DNA from: Streptomyces sp. AM 2-1-1
Lineage (GTDB): Bacteria > Actinomycetota > Actinomycetes > Streptomycetales > Streptomycetaceae
DNA length: 64,000 bases
Direction of reading: 5' to 3'
Assembly: GCF_029167645.1 (NCBI RefSeq)
Contig: NZ_CP119147.1
Location: 5,102,501-5,166,500, forward strand
The notes under the pieces were generated by a model. It did no database searches. It was not told the DNA's origin and saw nothing but the letters and a program-made list of their open reading frames with translations. Below are positions 36,170 to 45,844 of this stretch, one piece after another. Each line of letters opens with the position of its first letter. Position 1 is the stretch's first letter. Both the position numbers and the translations under genes were made by a program.

Positions 36170-36985
36170 TCAGCGGCCGGCCTCCGCCAGCACCGCGTCG
36201 GTGAACGGCGGCCACACCTCGGCGGCCCACGGGCCGAAGGCGCGGTCGGTCAGGGCGACGCAGGCCAGGCCCGCGACCGGGTCGATCCAGAGGAAGGTGC
36301 CTGACTGGCCGAAGTGGCCGAAAGTCGCGGGAGAGGAGCCGGCGCCCGTCCAGTGCGGGGATTTGGAGTCGCGGATCTCGAAGCCGAGGCCCCAGTCGTT
36401 GGGGTTCTGGTGGCCGAATCCGGGCAGCACGCCCTTGAGCCCGGGGCGCACGACGGTCTGCGCCGCCAGCACCGTGCGCGGGTCGAGCAGCCGGGGGGCC
36501 TGGACCTCGGCGACGAAGCGGACGAGGTCGTCCACGGTCGAGACGCCGTCCTTGGCGGGGGAGCCGTCGATGGTGGTGGAGGCCATTCCCAGCGGTGCGA
36601 AGACGGCCTCGCGGGCGTAGTCGGCGAACGGGATGCCGGACGCCTTCGCCAGGTGCTCGCCGAGGACCTCGAAGCCCGCGTTGGAGTAGAGCCGCCGGGT
36701 GCCCGCCGGGGCCGTCACCCGGTGCTCGTCGAAGGCGAGGCCGCTGGTGTGCGCGAGCAGGTGGCGGACGGTCGAGCCCTCGGGGCCGGCCGGCTCGTCG
36801 AGCTCCACGGCCCCCTCCTCGTACGCCACGAGCGCCGCGTACGCCGCCAGCGGCTTCGTCACCGAGGCGAGGGGGAAGCGGTGCGCCGTGTCGCCGTGCG
36901 TACCGAGGACGGTGCCGTCCGCGCGTACGACGGCGGCCGCCGCGGTGGGAACGGGCCAGTTCTCGATCATCGCCAGGCTCTGCAT
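36170..36985 (-). CDS. serine hydrolase, class C beta-lactamase fold
   Basis: A 271-residue penicillin-binding-protein/beta-lactamase-like hydrolase. The catalytic SxxK is SVTKPLAAY near 41-44, the YxN is YSNAGFEVLGEHL near 101, and the HxG-like end is GHFGQSGTFLWID near 228. It has no signal peptide, so it is probably a cytoplasmic esterase or peptidase rather than a secreted lactamase. The start MQSLAMIENWP at 36985 is chosen because homology begins there. It is divergent from a MerR regulator with about 130 bases between. Confidence 0.87.
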   Translation of the reverse strand: MQSLAMIENWPVPTAAAAVVRADGTVLGTHGDTAHRFPLASVTKPLAAYAALVAYEEGAVELDEPAGPEGSTVRHLLAHTSGLAFDEHRVTAPAGTRRLYSNAGFEVLGEHLAKASGIPFADYAREAVFAPLGMASTTIDGSPAKDGVSTVDDLVRFVAEVQAPRLLDPRTVLAAQTVVRPGLKGVLPGFGHQNPNDWGLGFEIRDSKSPHWTGAGSSPATFGHFGQSGTFLWIDPVAGLACVALTDRAFGPWAAEVWPPFTDAVLAEAGR

Positions 36986-37076
36986 GGTTACGAGGGTAGA
37001 GGCAGCGGGCACCCGCACCGAAGGGGGTCCGGGGCGCCTGGCCCGGCCGTCTTCGTGAGACGGCGGCCGGTTCCGC

Positions 37077-37107
37077 TTGCTTCGAGTGCACTCCAGGGTT
37101 CTAACGT
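37077..37107 (+). promoter_or_regulatory. MerR-type promoter with 19-bp spacer
   Basis: TTGCTT (37077-37082) and TAACGT (37102-37107) are separated by 19 bases, the over-long spacer typical of MerR-activated promoters. The perfect dyad GAGTGCACTC (37084-37093) lies in the spacer. The transcript would start just before the merR ATG at 37115 and continue into the aldo/keto reductase. Confidence 0.65.
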
Positions 37108-37114
37108 GGAGGGC

Positions 37115-37560
37115 ATGACGGTGACGCAGAGCACGTCCGTACCGCCGGTGCCGCAGCAGGCCGCCCCGCCGGGCCGGACGGTCCGGTACACGATCAGCGA
37201 GGTGGCCGCCCGCACCGGGCTCACCGCCCACACCCTGCGCTGGTACGAGCGGATCGGCCTGATGCCGCACGTCGACCGCTCGCAGACCGGGCAGCGGCGG
37301 TTCACCGACAAGGACCTCGACTGGCTGGCCTTCGTCGGCAAGCTCCGGCTGACCGGAATGCCGGTGGCCGACATGGTCCGGTACGCGGAGCTGCTGCGCG
37401 AGGGCGAGCACACCTTCGACGAGAGGCAGGAGCTGTTGGAGGCGACCCGCCGCGACGTACGGGCGCGGATCGCGGAGCTCCACGACACGCTCACCGTCCT
37501 CGACTACAAGATCGACTTCTATGCGAGCGCCCGACGGGCGCCGGAAAGGCCGTGTGGCTG

Positions 37561-37561
<1 letters not shown>
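37115..37561 (+). CDS. MerR family transcriptional regulator
   Basis: A 148-residue regulator. The winged helix begins RYTISEVAARTGLTAHTLRWYERIGLM near 24-50 and continues QRRFTDKDLDWLAFVGKLRLTGM; a coiled-coil helix to about 135 dimerises it. Cysteines for metal or redox sensing are not conserved (only one Cys near the end), so it is a ligand-sensing type. GTGGAGG precedes ATG 37115. Its TGA overlaps the reductase ATG (TGATG), so the pair is translationally coupled. It probably autoregulates through the 19-bp-spacer promoter. Confidence 0.92.
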
Positions 37562-38577
<1,016 letters not shown>

Positions 38578-38589
38578 CCCCCGCCCCTC

Positions 38590-38622
38590 ACGGCGCCCGT
38601 ACGGGAGAGGTACGGGCGCCGT
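38590..38622. terminator. bidirectional terminator after the aldo/keto reductase
   Basis: Perfect 13-base arms (38590-38602 and 38610-38622) with a seven-base loop GGGAGAG. It lies 12 bases beyond the reductase stop and 11 bases beyond the converging acyltransferase stop. Confidence 0.88.
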
Positions 38623-38633
38623 GGCGCGCTCCC

Positions 38634-39848
38634 TCACGCCAGCCCCAGCGCGAACACCGCGAACCCCGCCGCGAGCACCCCCACCACCGCGTTCCGGGCC
38701 TTCGCGGTGCGGGTGCCCCGGTGCCACGGGGCCTCGAAGCGGCGGGTGCGGCGGGCGATCAGCACCAGCAGCCCGGCGCACACCGGCAGCCAGAGCACCC
38801 GCGCCACGATCCAGCCGAGGCTGTCGGGAGCCGTGGTCAGGCCCGGTACCGCACCGGATCCCACGAGGGACGCCGGTACGGCGGCGGCCAGCAGCGCCGT
38901 CTGGTGCCAGCACAGGATCGTCATCGCCGACAGGTTGACGATGACCACCGGCGCCCACAGCGCGGGGCGGCGCAGCAGCCGGCCGATCCGCTCGCGCAGC
39001 AGGACGGCCGCACCGCTCTGCGCGGCGGCCAGCGCCACCACCAGCAGGGACGGCGGATGCGAGTTGGTGCGCGCCTCGCCCGGGACGCCGACCATCGACG
39101 CCGGATAGTGCAGCACCAGCAGCAGCACGGCGAACAGGACGGCGCCGCCCAGCAGCAGGAACCGCGCACCACGCCGCCCGATCCGGCCCACGGCCCAGCT
39201 CGCGCCGAGCTGGTAGGCGAAGAGCCACCCCGGCAGGATGTTCAGCAGGCTGAGCCAGGACGGTACGGAGTCCGCGTACGGCCCGTACCGCAGGAAGTCC
39301 ACCGTCGCGACCGCCCCGAGCAGCGGCGCGGCGGCCCACCCGCCCAGCCGTTCCGCGAGCCGCACGCAGACCGGGGTCAGCGCGGTGACCACCAGGTAGA
39401 CCCCGACGAACCAGAGCGGCTGGACCACCAGCGTCGCCCCGGTCCGCAGGGTGTCCCCGGGCACTCCCAGCAGGTACGCCACCGGAGCGAGCACCGCCCA
39501 GGCGGCGGTCACCCCGAGGACGGGTCGGCCGAGCCGGGCGAGCCGGCCGCCCAGCCAGACGCGGGCGGAGCCCGCACGGCGCCGGTAGGAGAGGGCGGAG
39601 ACGTACCCGCCGACCAGGAAGAACACCCCGAGCATCTGGAGCACCCAGCTCACCGGAGCGAGCCCCGCGAACGTGGAGAGCGGGCTCGCGTTGTGCAGGG
39701 CTCCGTCGCCGCTGCGGGTGAACCCGCCGAGCAGCCAGTGGCCGGCCGGTACGGCGAGCAGCGCGAGGGCGCGCAGCCCGTCGACCGCCCGGTCGCGGTG
39801 GGCCGGGGTGCGGGACTCGATCCGGGCGGCGAGGGCGGCGAGGCTCAT
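38634..39848 (-). CDS. membrane acyltransferase (OafA/YrhL-like)
   Basis: A 404-residue multi-pass membrane protein with about ten hydrophobic helices. The N-terminus HRDRAVDGLRALALLAVPAGHWLLG carries the R-x10-H arrangement of acyltransferase family 3 enzymes, and GVFFLVGGYVSALSY follows. These enzymes O-acylate exported sugars, antibiotics or cell-surface polymers using cytoplasmic acyl-CoA. The start overlaps the upstream DUF1023 hydrolase stop by ATGA, so the two are coupled. They may add and remove acyl groups on the same extracytoplasmic substrate, which is inference. Confidence 0.85.
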   Translation of the reverse strand: MSLAALAARIESRTPAHRDRAVDGLRALALLAVPAGHWLLGGFTRSGDGALHNASPLSTFAGLAPVSWVLQMLGVFFLVGGYVSALSYRRRAGSARVWLGGRLARLGRPVLGVTAAWAVLAPVAYLLGVPGDTLRTGATLVVQPLWFVGVYLVVTALTPVCVRLAERLGGWAAAPLLGAVATVDFLRYGPYADSVPSWLSLLNILPGWLFAYQLGASWAVGRIGRRGARFLLLGGAVLFAVLLLVLHYPASMVGVPGEARTNSHPPSLLVVALAAAQSGAAVLLRERIGRLLRRPALWAPVVIVNLSAMTILCWHQTALLAAAVPASLVGSGAVPGLTTAPDSLGWIVARVLWLPVCAGLLVLIARRTRRFEAPWHRGTRTAKARNAVVGVLAAGFAVFALGLA

Positions 39849-40960
39849 CGGACCGCCCCCGCTCCCGCGCTCTGCCCCGTCGGAGCGGTGATGCCGGTGG
39901 CGCCGTCCACGAGGACGGTGCCGGCGGTCCCCTCCGCGATGGCGGCGAAGGCGCGGAGCGAGTCGGTGCCGGGGGCGAAGTAACCGGTGTGGCCGACGGC
40001 TCGGCGGGCGGGGACCCGGCGGGCGCCGAAGTCGGGATCGGCCGGATCGGCGCCGTGGCCCATCCCGGCGAACTCCACGTTGGGTACGTCGCCGATCCAG
40101 TCGGTCGGGTCCTTCGCCGCCCACACCCGCGCGGTGGTGCGGAGCGCCAGGACACTGCCGGCCCGCATCCCGGGGGAGCCGAGCACCACCAGGTCGTCGA
40201 CGTGCAGCCGGTGCGCCGCGAGTCCGCAGACCACCGAGCCGTAGCTGTGACAGAAGACGGTGGGCACCACGAGACCGTCCGCCGCCAGCCCGTCCGTGAA
40301 CCGGGCCAGCCGGTCCGCGCCCACCTCCGCCAGCTCCCCGGTGGCGGCGTCCCATCCGACCCCGACCGGAGTGGTGTAGCCGGCCCAGGCGATCACGGCG
40401 GTGTCCGGACCCGTCGCGTCCCGGAGCGACCGGGACATCCCGGCCGGAGTGCCGTACGGATCGCTGTCCCGGTCGAACGACCCCGCGTCGATGTCCGCAC
40501 CGGGGACCACGACCGCCACGTGCCGGGCCGCCCGCAGATCGCCGAACACCTCGGCCACCAGCCCACGGCCGCGCGGGTCGAACGCCAGGATCCGGCGCCC
40601 GGGCCGCGCCAGCGACCGGTAACGGGGATCCGTACTCGCCTTCAGAGCAGTGGAGTTGGCGCGGTACCGCAACTCCAGCGGTACGCCGTCGAGGTTGCCG
40701 ACGACCGAAGGGTGCCGTCGCACGAGCTCGTTCTGCTGCGAAGGGCTCAACCCGGCGAAGAAAGAGGCCACGTGGGCGGGGGTGGCGCTCGCGGGGTCGG
40801 GCAGCTCCCGCCCCCGTACCTCGTCCGCGCGCCAGGACGCGCTCCCCGGCGGCGGCCCGCTCACGGCCCGCTGCGTGCTCCCCGACGCCCAACCGGCCGT
40901 CCCCGCCGCCACGGTGGTGGCCAGCGCGACCGCCACCAGGGTCCTCGCGTACCGACGCAT
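39845..40960 (-). CDS. secreted alpha/beta hydrolase, DUF1023 type
   Basis: A 371-residue protein with a signal-like N-terminus (MRRYARTLVAVALATTVAAG) and an Ala-X-Ala-like cleavage region near 26. The DUF1023 domain starts VVGNLDGVPLELRYRAN near 87; the nucleophile elbow FCHSYGSVVCGLAA places Ser near 234 and conserved downstream motifs are VVLGSPGM and GHGADPADPDFGAR. The family is esterase-like, substrate unknown. A paralogue with the same order of motifs lies at 48448-49668. It starts the operon with the membrane acyltransferase, and its leader has a hairpin over the ribosome site. Confidence 0.9.
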   Translation of the reverse strand: MRRYARTLVAVALATTVAAGTAGWASGSTQRAVSGPPPGSASWRADEVRGRELPDPASATPAHVASFFAGLSPSQQNELVRRHPSVVGNLDGVPLELRYRANSTALKASTDPRYRSLARPGRRILAFDPRGRGLVAEVFGDLRAARHVAVVVPGADIDAGSFDRDSDPYGTPAGMSRSLRDATGPDTAVIAWAGYTTPVGVGWDAATGELAEVGADRLARFTDGLAADGLVVPTVFCHSYGSVVCGLAAHRLHVDDLVVLGSPGMRAGSVLALRTTARVWAAKDPTDWIGDVPNVEFAGMGHGADPADPDFGARRVPARRAVGHTGYFAPGTDSLRAFAAIAEGTAGTVLVDGATGITAPTGQSAGAGAVR

Positions 40961-40968
40961 CCGCGCCT

Positions 40969-41010
40969 CCTTCCGTCCTGTCGCCCCGGACGGTGCGACA
41001 GGACGGAAGG
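40969..41010 (-). promoter_or_regulatory. leader hairpin over the ribosome site of the DUF1023 gene
   Basis: Arms 40969-40984 and 40995-41010 are 16 perfect pairs with a 10-base loop. Read leftward the second arm ends GGACGGAAGG, which is continuous with AGG eight bases before the start codon, so the Shine-Dalgarno bases are partly in the stem. Translation may depend on opening it. Confidence 0.65.
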
Positions 41011-41032
41011 TAGGAAGAGGACACCCCGGCGG

Positions 41033-41080
41033 GCGTCATACCGGAGAGCCGACCGCGGAGTGGTACCGGGGTAGGGGGTG
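41033..41080 (-). promoter_or_regulatory. promoter element GTCATACCGG ... GGTACCGGGGTAGGGGGTGT
   Basis: Upstream of the DUF1023/acyltransferase operon lie GTCATACCGG (41035-41044) and GGTACC followed by GGGGTAGGGG (41062-41077). The same two elements stand upstream of the histidine kinase gene at 47256-47308. Read leftward both contain repeats of the type CCGGTAYGAC. Confidence 0.55.
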
Positions 41081-41131
41081 TACGGGATCAGGGCCGCTCG
41101 ACGGGGGCGGCTCCGGTGCGCGCGGGCTCCC

Positions 41132-41716
41132 TCACGCGGGCTCCGTGCGGACGCGCTCCGGGCGCGCCCTCTCCGTACGGGCCGGCCGGGTGCGGGCGGC
41201 GATGGTCCGCGCGCACTCCAGCGACTCGGTACGCGTGGTGTCCACCTCCAGGTCGTACGCCACGCCACGGTGGACGGATTCCGCCTGGGCGGCCGCCATG
41301 CCCCACGCCCGGTCGCCCCGCGCGATCTCCCGCCCCGAGGCGGTCGAGCCGTCGCACCGGACCCCGACCCAGAGCACCTCCAGCCCCACGAGGGACTTCT
41401 GCCACCGCCCCTGGGACTCCGCACCGCCGAGGAAGACGTCGTCCACGATCACCCGGGCGCCCGCACGGGCCATCGCGGCGACCCCCTCACGCCAGGCCGC
41501 TTCCAGCCTCTCGAACTCCGGTCCGAGGGTGACTCCGCCGTCCGGGGCGAACACGATCCCTGCGTCGGACGACCGCAGGGACGGCGGCAGCGCATCGACC
41601 AGCGTGTCGATCGCGGCAGCCACCCAGGGCTCGGGCAGCACCGCCTGGAGGCAGCGGACGATCCCGGACTTGCCGGAGCTGGACCCGCCGTTCAACACGA
41701 TCACCTGAGTCGTCAT
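41132..41716 (-). CDS. chloramphenicol phosphotransferase-like kinase
   Basis: A 194-residue P-loop kinase of the CPT family. The N-terminus [20 protein letters not shown] carries the Walker A loop, and VAAAIDTL puts an Asp at position 37, the position of the catalytic Asp in Streptomyces venezuelae chloramphenicol 3-O-phosphotransferase. Other motifs are [10 protein letters not shown] near 108 and VGVRCDGS near 134, which also fit. The ATG at 41716 follows the MFS gene by four bases, so the two are probably one operon. Resistance to an internal or environmental hydroxylated antibiotic is inferred, not shown. Confidence 0.85.
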   Translation of the reverse strand: MTTQVIVLNGGSSSGKSGIVRCLQAVLPEPWVAAAIDTLVDALPPSLRSSDAGIVFAPDGGVTLGPEFERLEAAWREGVAAMARAGARVIVDDVFLGGAESQGRWQKSLVGLEVLWVGVRCDGSTASGREIARGDRAWGMAAAQAESVHRGVAYDLEVDTTRTESLECARTIAARTRPARTERARPERVRTEPA

Positions 41717-41720
41717 CCGG

Positions 41721-42968
41721 TCACGGTAGAGCGGATCGTGCGGGGGCCACAGCGATTTCCGCCGGGGCGTCGACGGACCGGACACCTGTGCGCTGCGCCC
41801 AGCGGACGGCGGGCGGGACGGCCAGGCCCGTCAGCGTGAAGAGGGCGCCCACGACGTACCAGCCCGGACGCCCCCAGCTGATGCAGAGCCAGATGAGCAG
41901 GCCCGGACCCAGGGCCTCGGCGAGCCCGCCACCCAGGCCGAACACCCCGAGGTACTGACCGGTGGCATGGTGCGGGGCGAGCGCGTAGGACACCTCGAAA
42001 CCGGCTGCCGCGTGCCAGAGTTCGCCGATCGTGTGGATCACCATCGCGACGACGAGGAGGGTGACGGCGGCCCACGTGGGCGTTCCGGCCGACAGGGAGA
42101 TCAGGGAGCAGGAGACGAGGAAGGCCACTCCGGCCCGGCGGTACGCGGCGCCGCCGGCCGCCGGGGAGGCGACGTTGCGGCCGGCCCGGACCTGGAAGAG
42201 CACGATGGTCACCGTGTTGAGCAGGATCACCCCCGAGATCAGGGAGTGCGGCGCGGAGGTGGCGCTGACCAGCCAGAGCGGGAGGGCCACCGTGAGCACC
42301 CTGAACTGAATGGTCATGACCCCGTCGAGTGCGGTGAGCGTGAGGTACGGGCCGTCCCGCAGTGCGGCCCAGCGGGGGCCGGCGGGGGCGGGCGAGGGTT
42401 TCACCGGAGGCAGCGGGACGAGGAGCAGGGCGGAGGCCGCGAAAGCGACCGCGTTGCCGACGACCATGAGCCGGTACGCGGGGGCCGTGCCCACCTGGAC
42501 CGCCCATCCGGCACCGAGGGCGCCGAGGGAGATGCCCACATTGGTCACCGCGCGGAGGTAGGCGCGGAAGGCCTGCGGCCGGTCGCCTCCGTAGTGCCGG
42601 ATCAGTGGACTGCGGGCGGCCTGTCCGGCCGCCTTGCCACCGCCGGCCACGCCCACCGCGAGGACGAACAGCCAGAAGCTGTCCGCCCACAGGAAGCCCG
42701 CCGTGGCCAGCGCCTGCACTGCCAGGGTGCTCGCGTAGACGCCGCGCGCTCCGCGCCGGTCCGCGAGGTGCCCGACCGCGATGCCCACGGCCAGGGCTGC
42801 GGTCCCGGCCGCTCCGAGACCGAGCCCCACCCGGCCGGCCGGGAGGTGGACGGCCTGGGTGAAGTAGAGGACACCGGCGGTCAGATAGAGGCCGTTGCCG
42901 AGCGAGTAGACGAAGTTCGAAGCGGCGAGCACGCGTTGGGGGCCGGAAGCAGGCAGCAGTCCGGGCAT
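41721..42968 (-). CDS. MFS efflux transporter
   Basis: A 415-residue transporter with twelve predicted helices, starting [29 protein letters not shown]. The loop [13 protein letters not shown] between helices 2 and 3 is the standard MFS signature. It resembles drug exporters of the MdtH/DHA1 kind rather than sugar importers. Its stop codon is four bases before the CPT-like gene, so it is likely co-expressed with that modifying enzyme. The leader contains an inverted repeat at 42991-43021. Confidence 0.85.
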   Translation of the reverse strand: MPGLLPASGPQRVLAASNFVYSLGNGLYLTAGVLYFTQAVHLPAGRVGLGLGAAGTAALAVGIAVGHLADRRGARGVYASTLAVQALATAGFLWADSFWLFVLAVGVAGGGKAAGQAARSPLIRHYGGDRPQAFRAYLRAVTNVGISLGALGAGWAVQVGTAPAYRLMVVGNAVAFAASALLLVPLPPVKPSPAPAGPRWAALRDGPYLTLTALDGVMTIQFRVLTVALPLWLVSATSAPHSLISGVILLNTVTIVLFQVRAGRNVASPAAGGAAYRRAGVAFLVSCSLISLSAGTPTWAAVTLLVVAMVIHTIGELWHAAAGFEVSYALAPHHATGQYLGVFGLGGGLAEALGPGLLIWLCISWGRPGWYVVGALFTLTGLAVPPAVRWAQRTGVRSVDAPAEIAVAPARSALP

Positions 42969-42990
42969 GGGCAGGCTCCCCTGATCGGTA

Positions 42991-43021
42991 GTAAGAGCCG
43001 GATAAGCTTGGCGCTTCTTAC
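42991..43021 (-). promoter_or_regulatory. leader inverted repeat of the MFS-CPT operon
   Basis: GTAAGAGCC and GGCGCTTCTTAC form nearly complementary arms with a one-base bulge, around an AT-richer centre that includes AAGCTT. It lies 22-53 bases upstream of the transporter start, in the place of an operator or attenuator. Confidence 0.4.
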
Positions 43022-43144
43022 TTCCCGGGGCAAGGCCGTCTCACGGAGAGTGTCCTGCGACGCGTGGGGAAGGTGGGCCGACACCCCCGTAAATCCGCTG
43101 TCGCCACGGGCTTGGGGGTGTTCCGGCGCGGGCATCGTCCGCAC

Positions 43145-43387
43145 GTGAGTTTCAACGGTGGGTTCATCCTCGTGATGTCGGTCATGCTGGTGTGGATACC
43201 GGCGGCCGTGTTCATGGTGGGAAGGTGCTGGGCCGGCAGGACCGCGGGGGGCGTCGTGCTCCGCGCCGTTACGGCGCTCGTCGTCCTCTGCGCGCTGGCC
43301 GTCGGGTTGTGGGGTCTGGCCCTCCTGGTGCCGGTCAGCCCCTGCGACCACAGCACGGCGCCGGAATGCGAACTGCACACCCCCTGA
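43145..43387 (+). CDS. small membrane protein, hypothetical
   Basis: An 80-residue product from GTG 43145 (a longer frame begins at 43064) with two membrane helices: GGFILVMSVMLVWIPAAVFMV and VLRAVTALVVLCALAVGLWGL. A short external tail PCDHSTAPECELHTP with two cysteines follows. No family is recognised. It is a single gene divergent from the MFS transporter and converging on the CtaG-like gene. The hydrophobicity pattern and codon bias make it likely real. Confidence 0.5.
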   Translation: MSFNGGFILVMSVMLVWIPAAVFMVGRCWAGRTAGGVVLRAVTALVVLCALAVGLWGLALLVPVSPCDHSTAPECELHTP

Positions 43388-43477
43388 AGGCGCGGCCCCG
43401 TGTTCGTCACCGGGCCTCGTCACCGGGCCCTTCCGCCGTCCTCCACGCCGGTACGGCCGTCGGCACCCGGCACGGGT

Positions 43478-44326
43478 TCACGCGCCCGCGGTCTCCCGCT
43501 CCCGGTGTCCGGCACGGGCCGCGGGACGGGTACGGCGCTCCGGCCGCCAGGTGGCCACCAGCGCGCCCGCCAGCAGGAGTTCGGCGATGTCGCCCCCGTA
43601 GTACATGATCTCCGCGCCCCGCTGGACCTGGTCGACGGGCGCGGGGACGTCGACGAAGAAGCCGCCGTACAGCGCCTGCGAGATCAGCGCGTGGCTAGCG
43701 ACCGCGATACCGAGGTAGACCAGACGGGTCCGCACACCGGGCCGGGACGGCGCCGGGTCGGGGCCGGCGACCGCGTGCGCGAACAGGTACCCGGAGGCCA
43801 GGAAGTGCGTGAGCATGAGCCAGTGCCCCGCCGGGTGGGCCATGGCGGCGCCGTACAGCGGCGTGAAGTACAGGAACGCCAGAGTGCCGGTGCTCAGCAG
43901 CAGCGCGACCGCCGGATGGGTCACCACCTCGGCGGGCCAGGTGTGCAGCACCGCCGTGACCCGCCGTCCCGCGGCGGGCGGCACGGTGCGCAGCAGCAGG
44001 GTGACCGGCGCGGCCAGGACCAGGGCGGCGGGGGCGTACATCCCGACGAGCATGTGCTGCGCCATGTGACCGCTGAAGTCGTGGTGCGCGGCCGGTCCCA
44101 GCGGGGGCAGCAGCGCGACGGCGAGGAGGGCCAGCCCGGCGAGGAACGAAGCCGAACGCCAGGGACTCCAGCCCCGGGCCGGGTTGCGGCGCCGGGTCCG
44201 GCGCACCGCCAGCAGGTAACCGGTCGCCAGGGCGAGAAGGACCAGCAGGGCCAGAGCGACCGGTACGGCTCCCGAGAGCGCACCCGGCGGACCGTCCGTG
44301 TCGCCCGGATGGTGCATGCCCTCCAT
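43478..44326 (-). CDS. cytochrome c oxidase assembly protein (CtaG/Caa3-type)
   Basis: A 282-residue polytopic membrane protein with seven hydrophobic helices. It has the CtaG-like motifs HDFSGHMAQHMLVGMYAPA (paired His near 90), LYFTPLYGAAMAHPAGHWLMLTHFLASGYLF and the late GGFFVDVPAPVDQVQRGAEIMYYGGDIAEL. The family helps assemble heme-copper oxidases, probably in copper delivery. The ATG overlaps the DUF2243 stop (TGATG), so both are translated together. Confidence 0.88.
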   Translation of the reverse strand: MEGMHHPGDTDGPPGALSGAVPVALALLVLLALATGYLLAVRRTRRRNPARGWSPWRSASFLAGLALLAVALLPPLGPAAHHDFSGHMAQHMLVGMYAPAALVLAAPVTLLLRTVPPAAGRRVTAVLHTWPAEVVTHPAVALLLSTGTLAFLYFTPLYGAAMAHPAGHWLMLTHFLASGYLFAHAVAGPDPAPSRPGVRTRLVYLGIAVASHALISQALYGGFFVDVPAPVDQVQRGAEIMYYGGDIAELLLAGALVATWRPERRTRPAARAGHRERETAGA

Positions 44327-44904
44327 CAGCCACGCCCTCCGGCCCGCCCGGCACCGCGGGGAGCGGCCGGGTCGAAGGGGCGGCCACCGCGCTGGAGCAG
44401 GTATCCGCCGAGCATCAGCAGGCCGCCCAGGACGAGGAAGCCCGCGTCCCACCACGCTTGGTGCGGACCTCCGTGGACATGGTGGATGCCGAGGATCTGA
44501 TGGTCCAGGAGCCCTTCGACCAGGTTGAACGCGCCCCAGCCCGCGATGACCCAGCCCCACAGGACCCGCGAGGTCCACACCGCCCGCCGGTTGTGCGTGA
44601 CGCGGGAGTACAGGATCGCCAGCCCCAGCAGGACGGCGACCCAGCACACGGCGTGGAAGACGCCGTCCCACACGGTGTTCATCTCCAGGCCGGAGACCGT
44701 CCGCGGGTCGTAGTACTTGACGCCGATGCGGTCGTGGTTGGTGCTGGTGAGCATGTGGTGCCACTGGAGCAACTGGTGCAGCCCGATGCCGTCCACGAAG
44801 CCGCCGAGCCCCACGCCCAGCACCATGCCCGGCAGACGGAGACTGCTCGGCGCCGTGGTCGCCGCCGCGTCCGCCCCGCCGGCTGCGCCTGTCGTCGTGG
44901 TCAT
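44326..44904 (-). CDS. DUF2243 membrane protein
   Basis: A 192-residue protein with four membrane helices. The domain signature is GFVDGIGLHQLLQWHHMLTS near 35-55, rich in His, and GAFNLVEGLLDHQILGIHHVH near 120. Conserved histidines facing one side suggest metal or heme binding, but no function is proven. It precedes the CtaG-like gene with a TGATG overlap. A 259-base GC-rich gap upstream, with CCCCGGGGCGCC repeats, should contain its promoter. Confidence 0.88.
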   Translation of the reverse strand: MTTTTGAAGGADAAATTAPSSLRLPGMVLGVGLGGFVDGIGLHQLLQWHHMLTSTNHDRIGVKYYDPRTVSGLEMNTVWDGVFHAVCWVAVLLGLAILYSRVTHNRRAVWTSRVLWGWVIAGWGAFNLVEGLLDHQILGIHHVHGGPHQAWWDAGFLVLGGLLMLGGYLLQRGGRPFDPAAPRGAGRAGGRG

Positions 44905-45163
44905 GACCTGTTCTCCGTCTCCTCGGCGGTGCGCTCGGACCCTTCCCGGAACGGTTGCCCGCTCGGGCGGTCTTCACCGCCCACTGAAGCGGCGGCTCCG
45001 CCGGACCGCCACCGCTGCCGGAGCCATTCGGACCCTTCGCCCCCGGGGCGCCGACCCTCCGTCCCCGGGGCGCCGCACGGCCGGGACAGGTGCCCCGGGC
45101 TCCCCGGCCCCGCCCCCGCCCGGCCCCGCCCCCGCGCGGTCACGCCTCGCGGGGAGCCGCGCC

Positions 45164-45844
45164 TCAACTCCCCGGTGTGACCAGCCCCGACTCGTAAGCG
45201 AAGATCACGGCCTGCGCCCGGTCCCGCAGGTCCAGCTTGGCGAGTACGCGTCCGATGTGGGTCTTCACCGTCTGCTCGGCCAGCACCAGACGGCCCGCGA
45301 TCTCCTGGTTGGAGAGCCCGCGCGCGATCAGCTCCAGCACCTCGGTCTCCCGGGGCGTCAGCCCGTTCAGCCGCAGTGCCTGTCCGCTGCGGGCCGCGCC
45401 GGACGGCCGCTGGGCGGCGAAGTCCGCGATCAGCCGCCGGGTCACGGACGGGGCGAGCAGCGCGTCGCCCGCCGCCACCACGCGTACCGCCGCGATCAGA
45501 TCCGCCGGTGGCGCGTCCTTCAGGAGGAAGCCGGACGCCCCGGCGCGCAGCGCCTCGTACACGTAGTCGTCCACGTCGAACGTCGTGAGCATCAGTACCT
45601 TCGGGCGGTGCACCACCCCGACCGGCGGGTCCAACAGGGCGCGGGCCGCGGCGAGTCCGTCCATCTCGGGCATCCGGACGTCCATCAGGACCACGTCCGG
45701 ACGGTGCCGGCGGCTGACCTCGATGCCCTGCCGGCCGTCCGGAGCCTCGCCGACCACGTCGATGTCGCTCTGCGCGGAGAGCAGGGCGGCGAAGCCGGCC
45801 CGCACCATGGCCTGGTCGTCGACGATGATCACGCGAATGGTCAC
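45164..45844 (-). CDS. two-component response regulator, NarL/LuxR type
   Basis: A 226-residue regulator. The receiver domain (1-125) has DD near residue 9-10, the phosphoacceptor Asp in VVLMDVRMPEMDG near 55, Thr in MLTTFD near 87 and Lys in GFLLKDA near 109. The DNA-binding domain (165-215) is LTPRETEVLELIARGLSNQEIAGRLVLAEQTVKTHI. The GTG start overlaps the kinase stop by GTGA, so both are made together. It likely binds its own promoter at 47256-47308. Confidence 0.93.
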   Translation of the reverse strand: MTIRVIIVDDQAMVRAGFAALLSAQSDIDVVGEAPDGRQGIEVSRRHRPDVVLMDVRMPEMDGLAAARALLDPPVGVVHRPKVLMLTTFDVDDYVYEALRAGASGFLLKDAPPADLIAAVRVVAAGDALLAPSVTRRLIADFAAQRPSGAARSGQALRLNGLTPRETEVLELIARGLSNQEIAGRLVLAEQTVKTHIGRVLAKLDLRDRAQAVIFAYESGLVTPGS

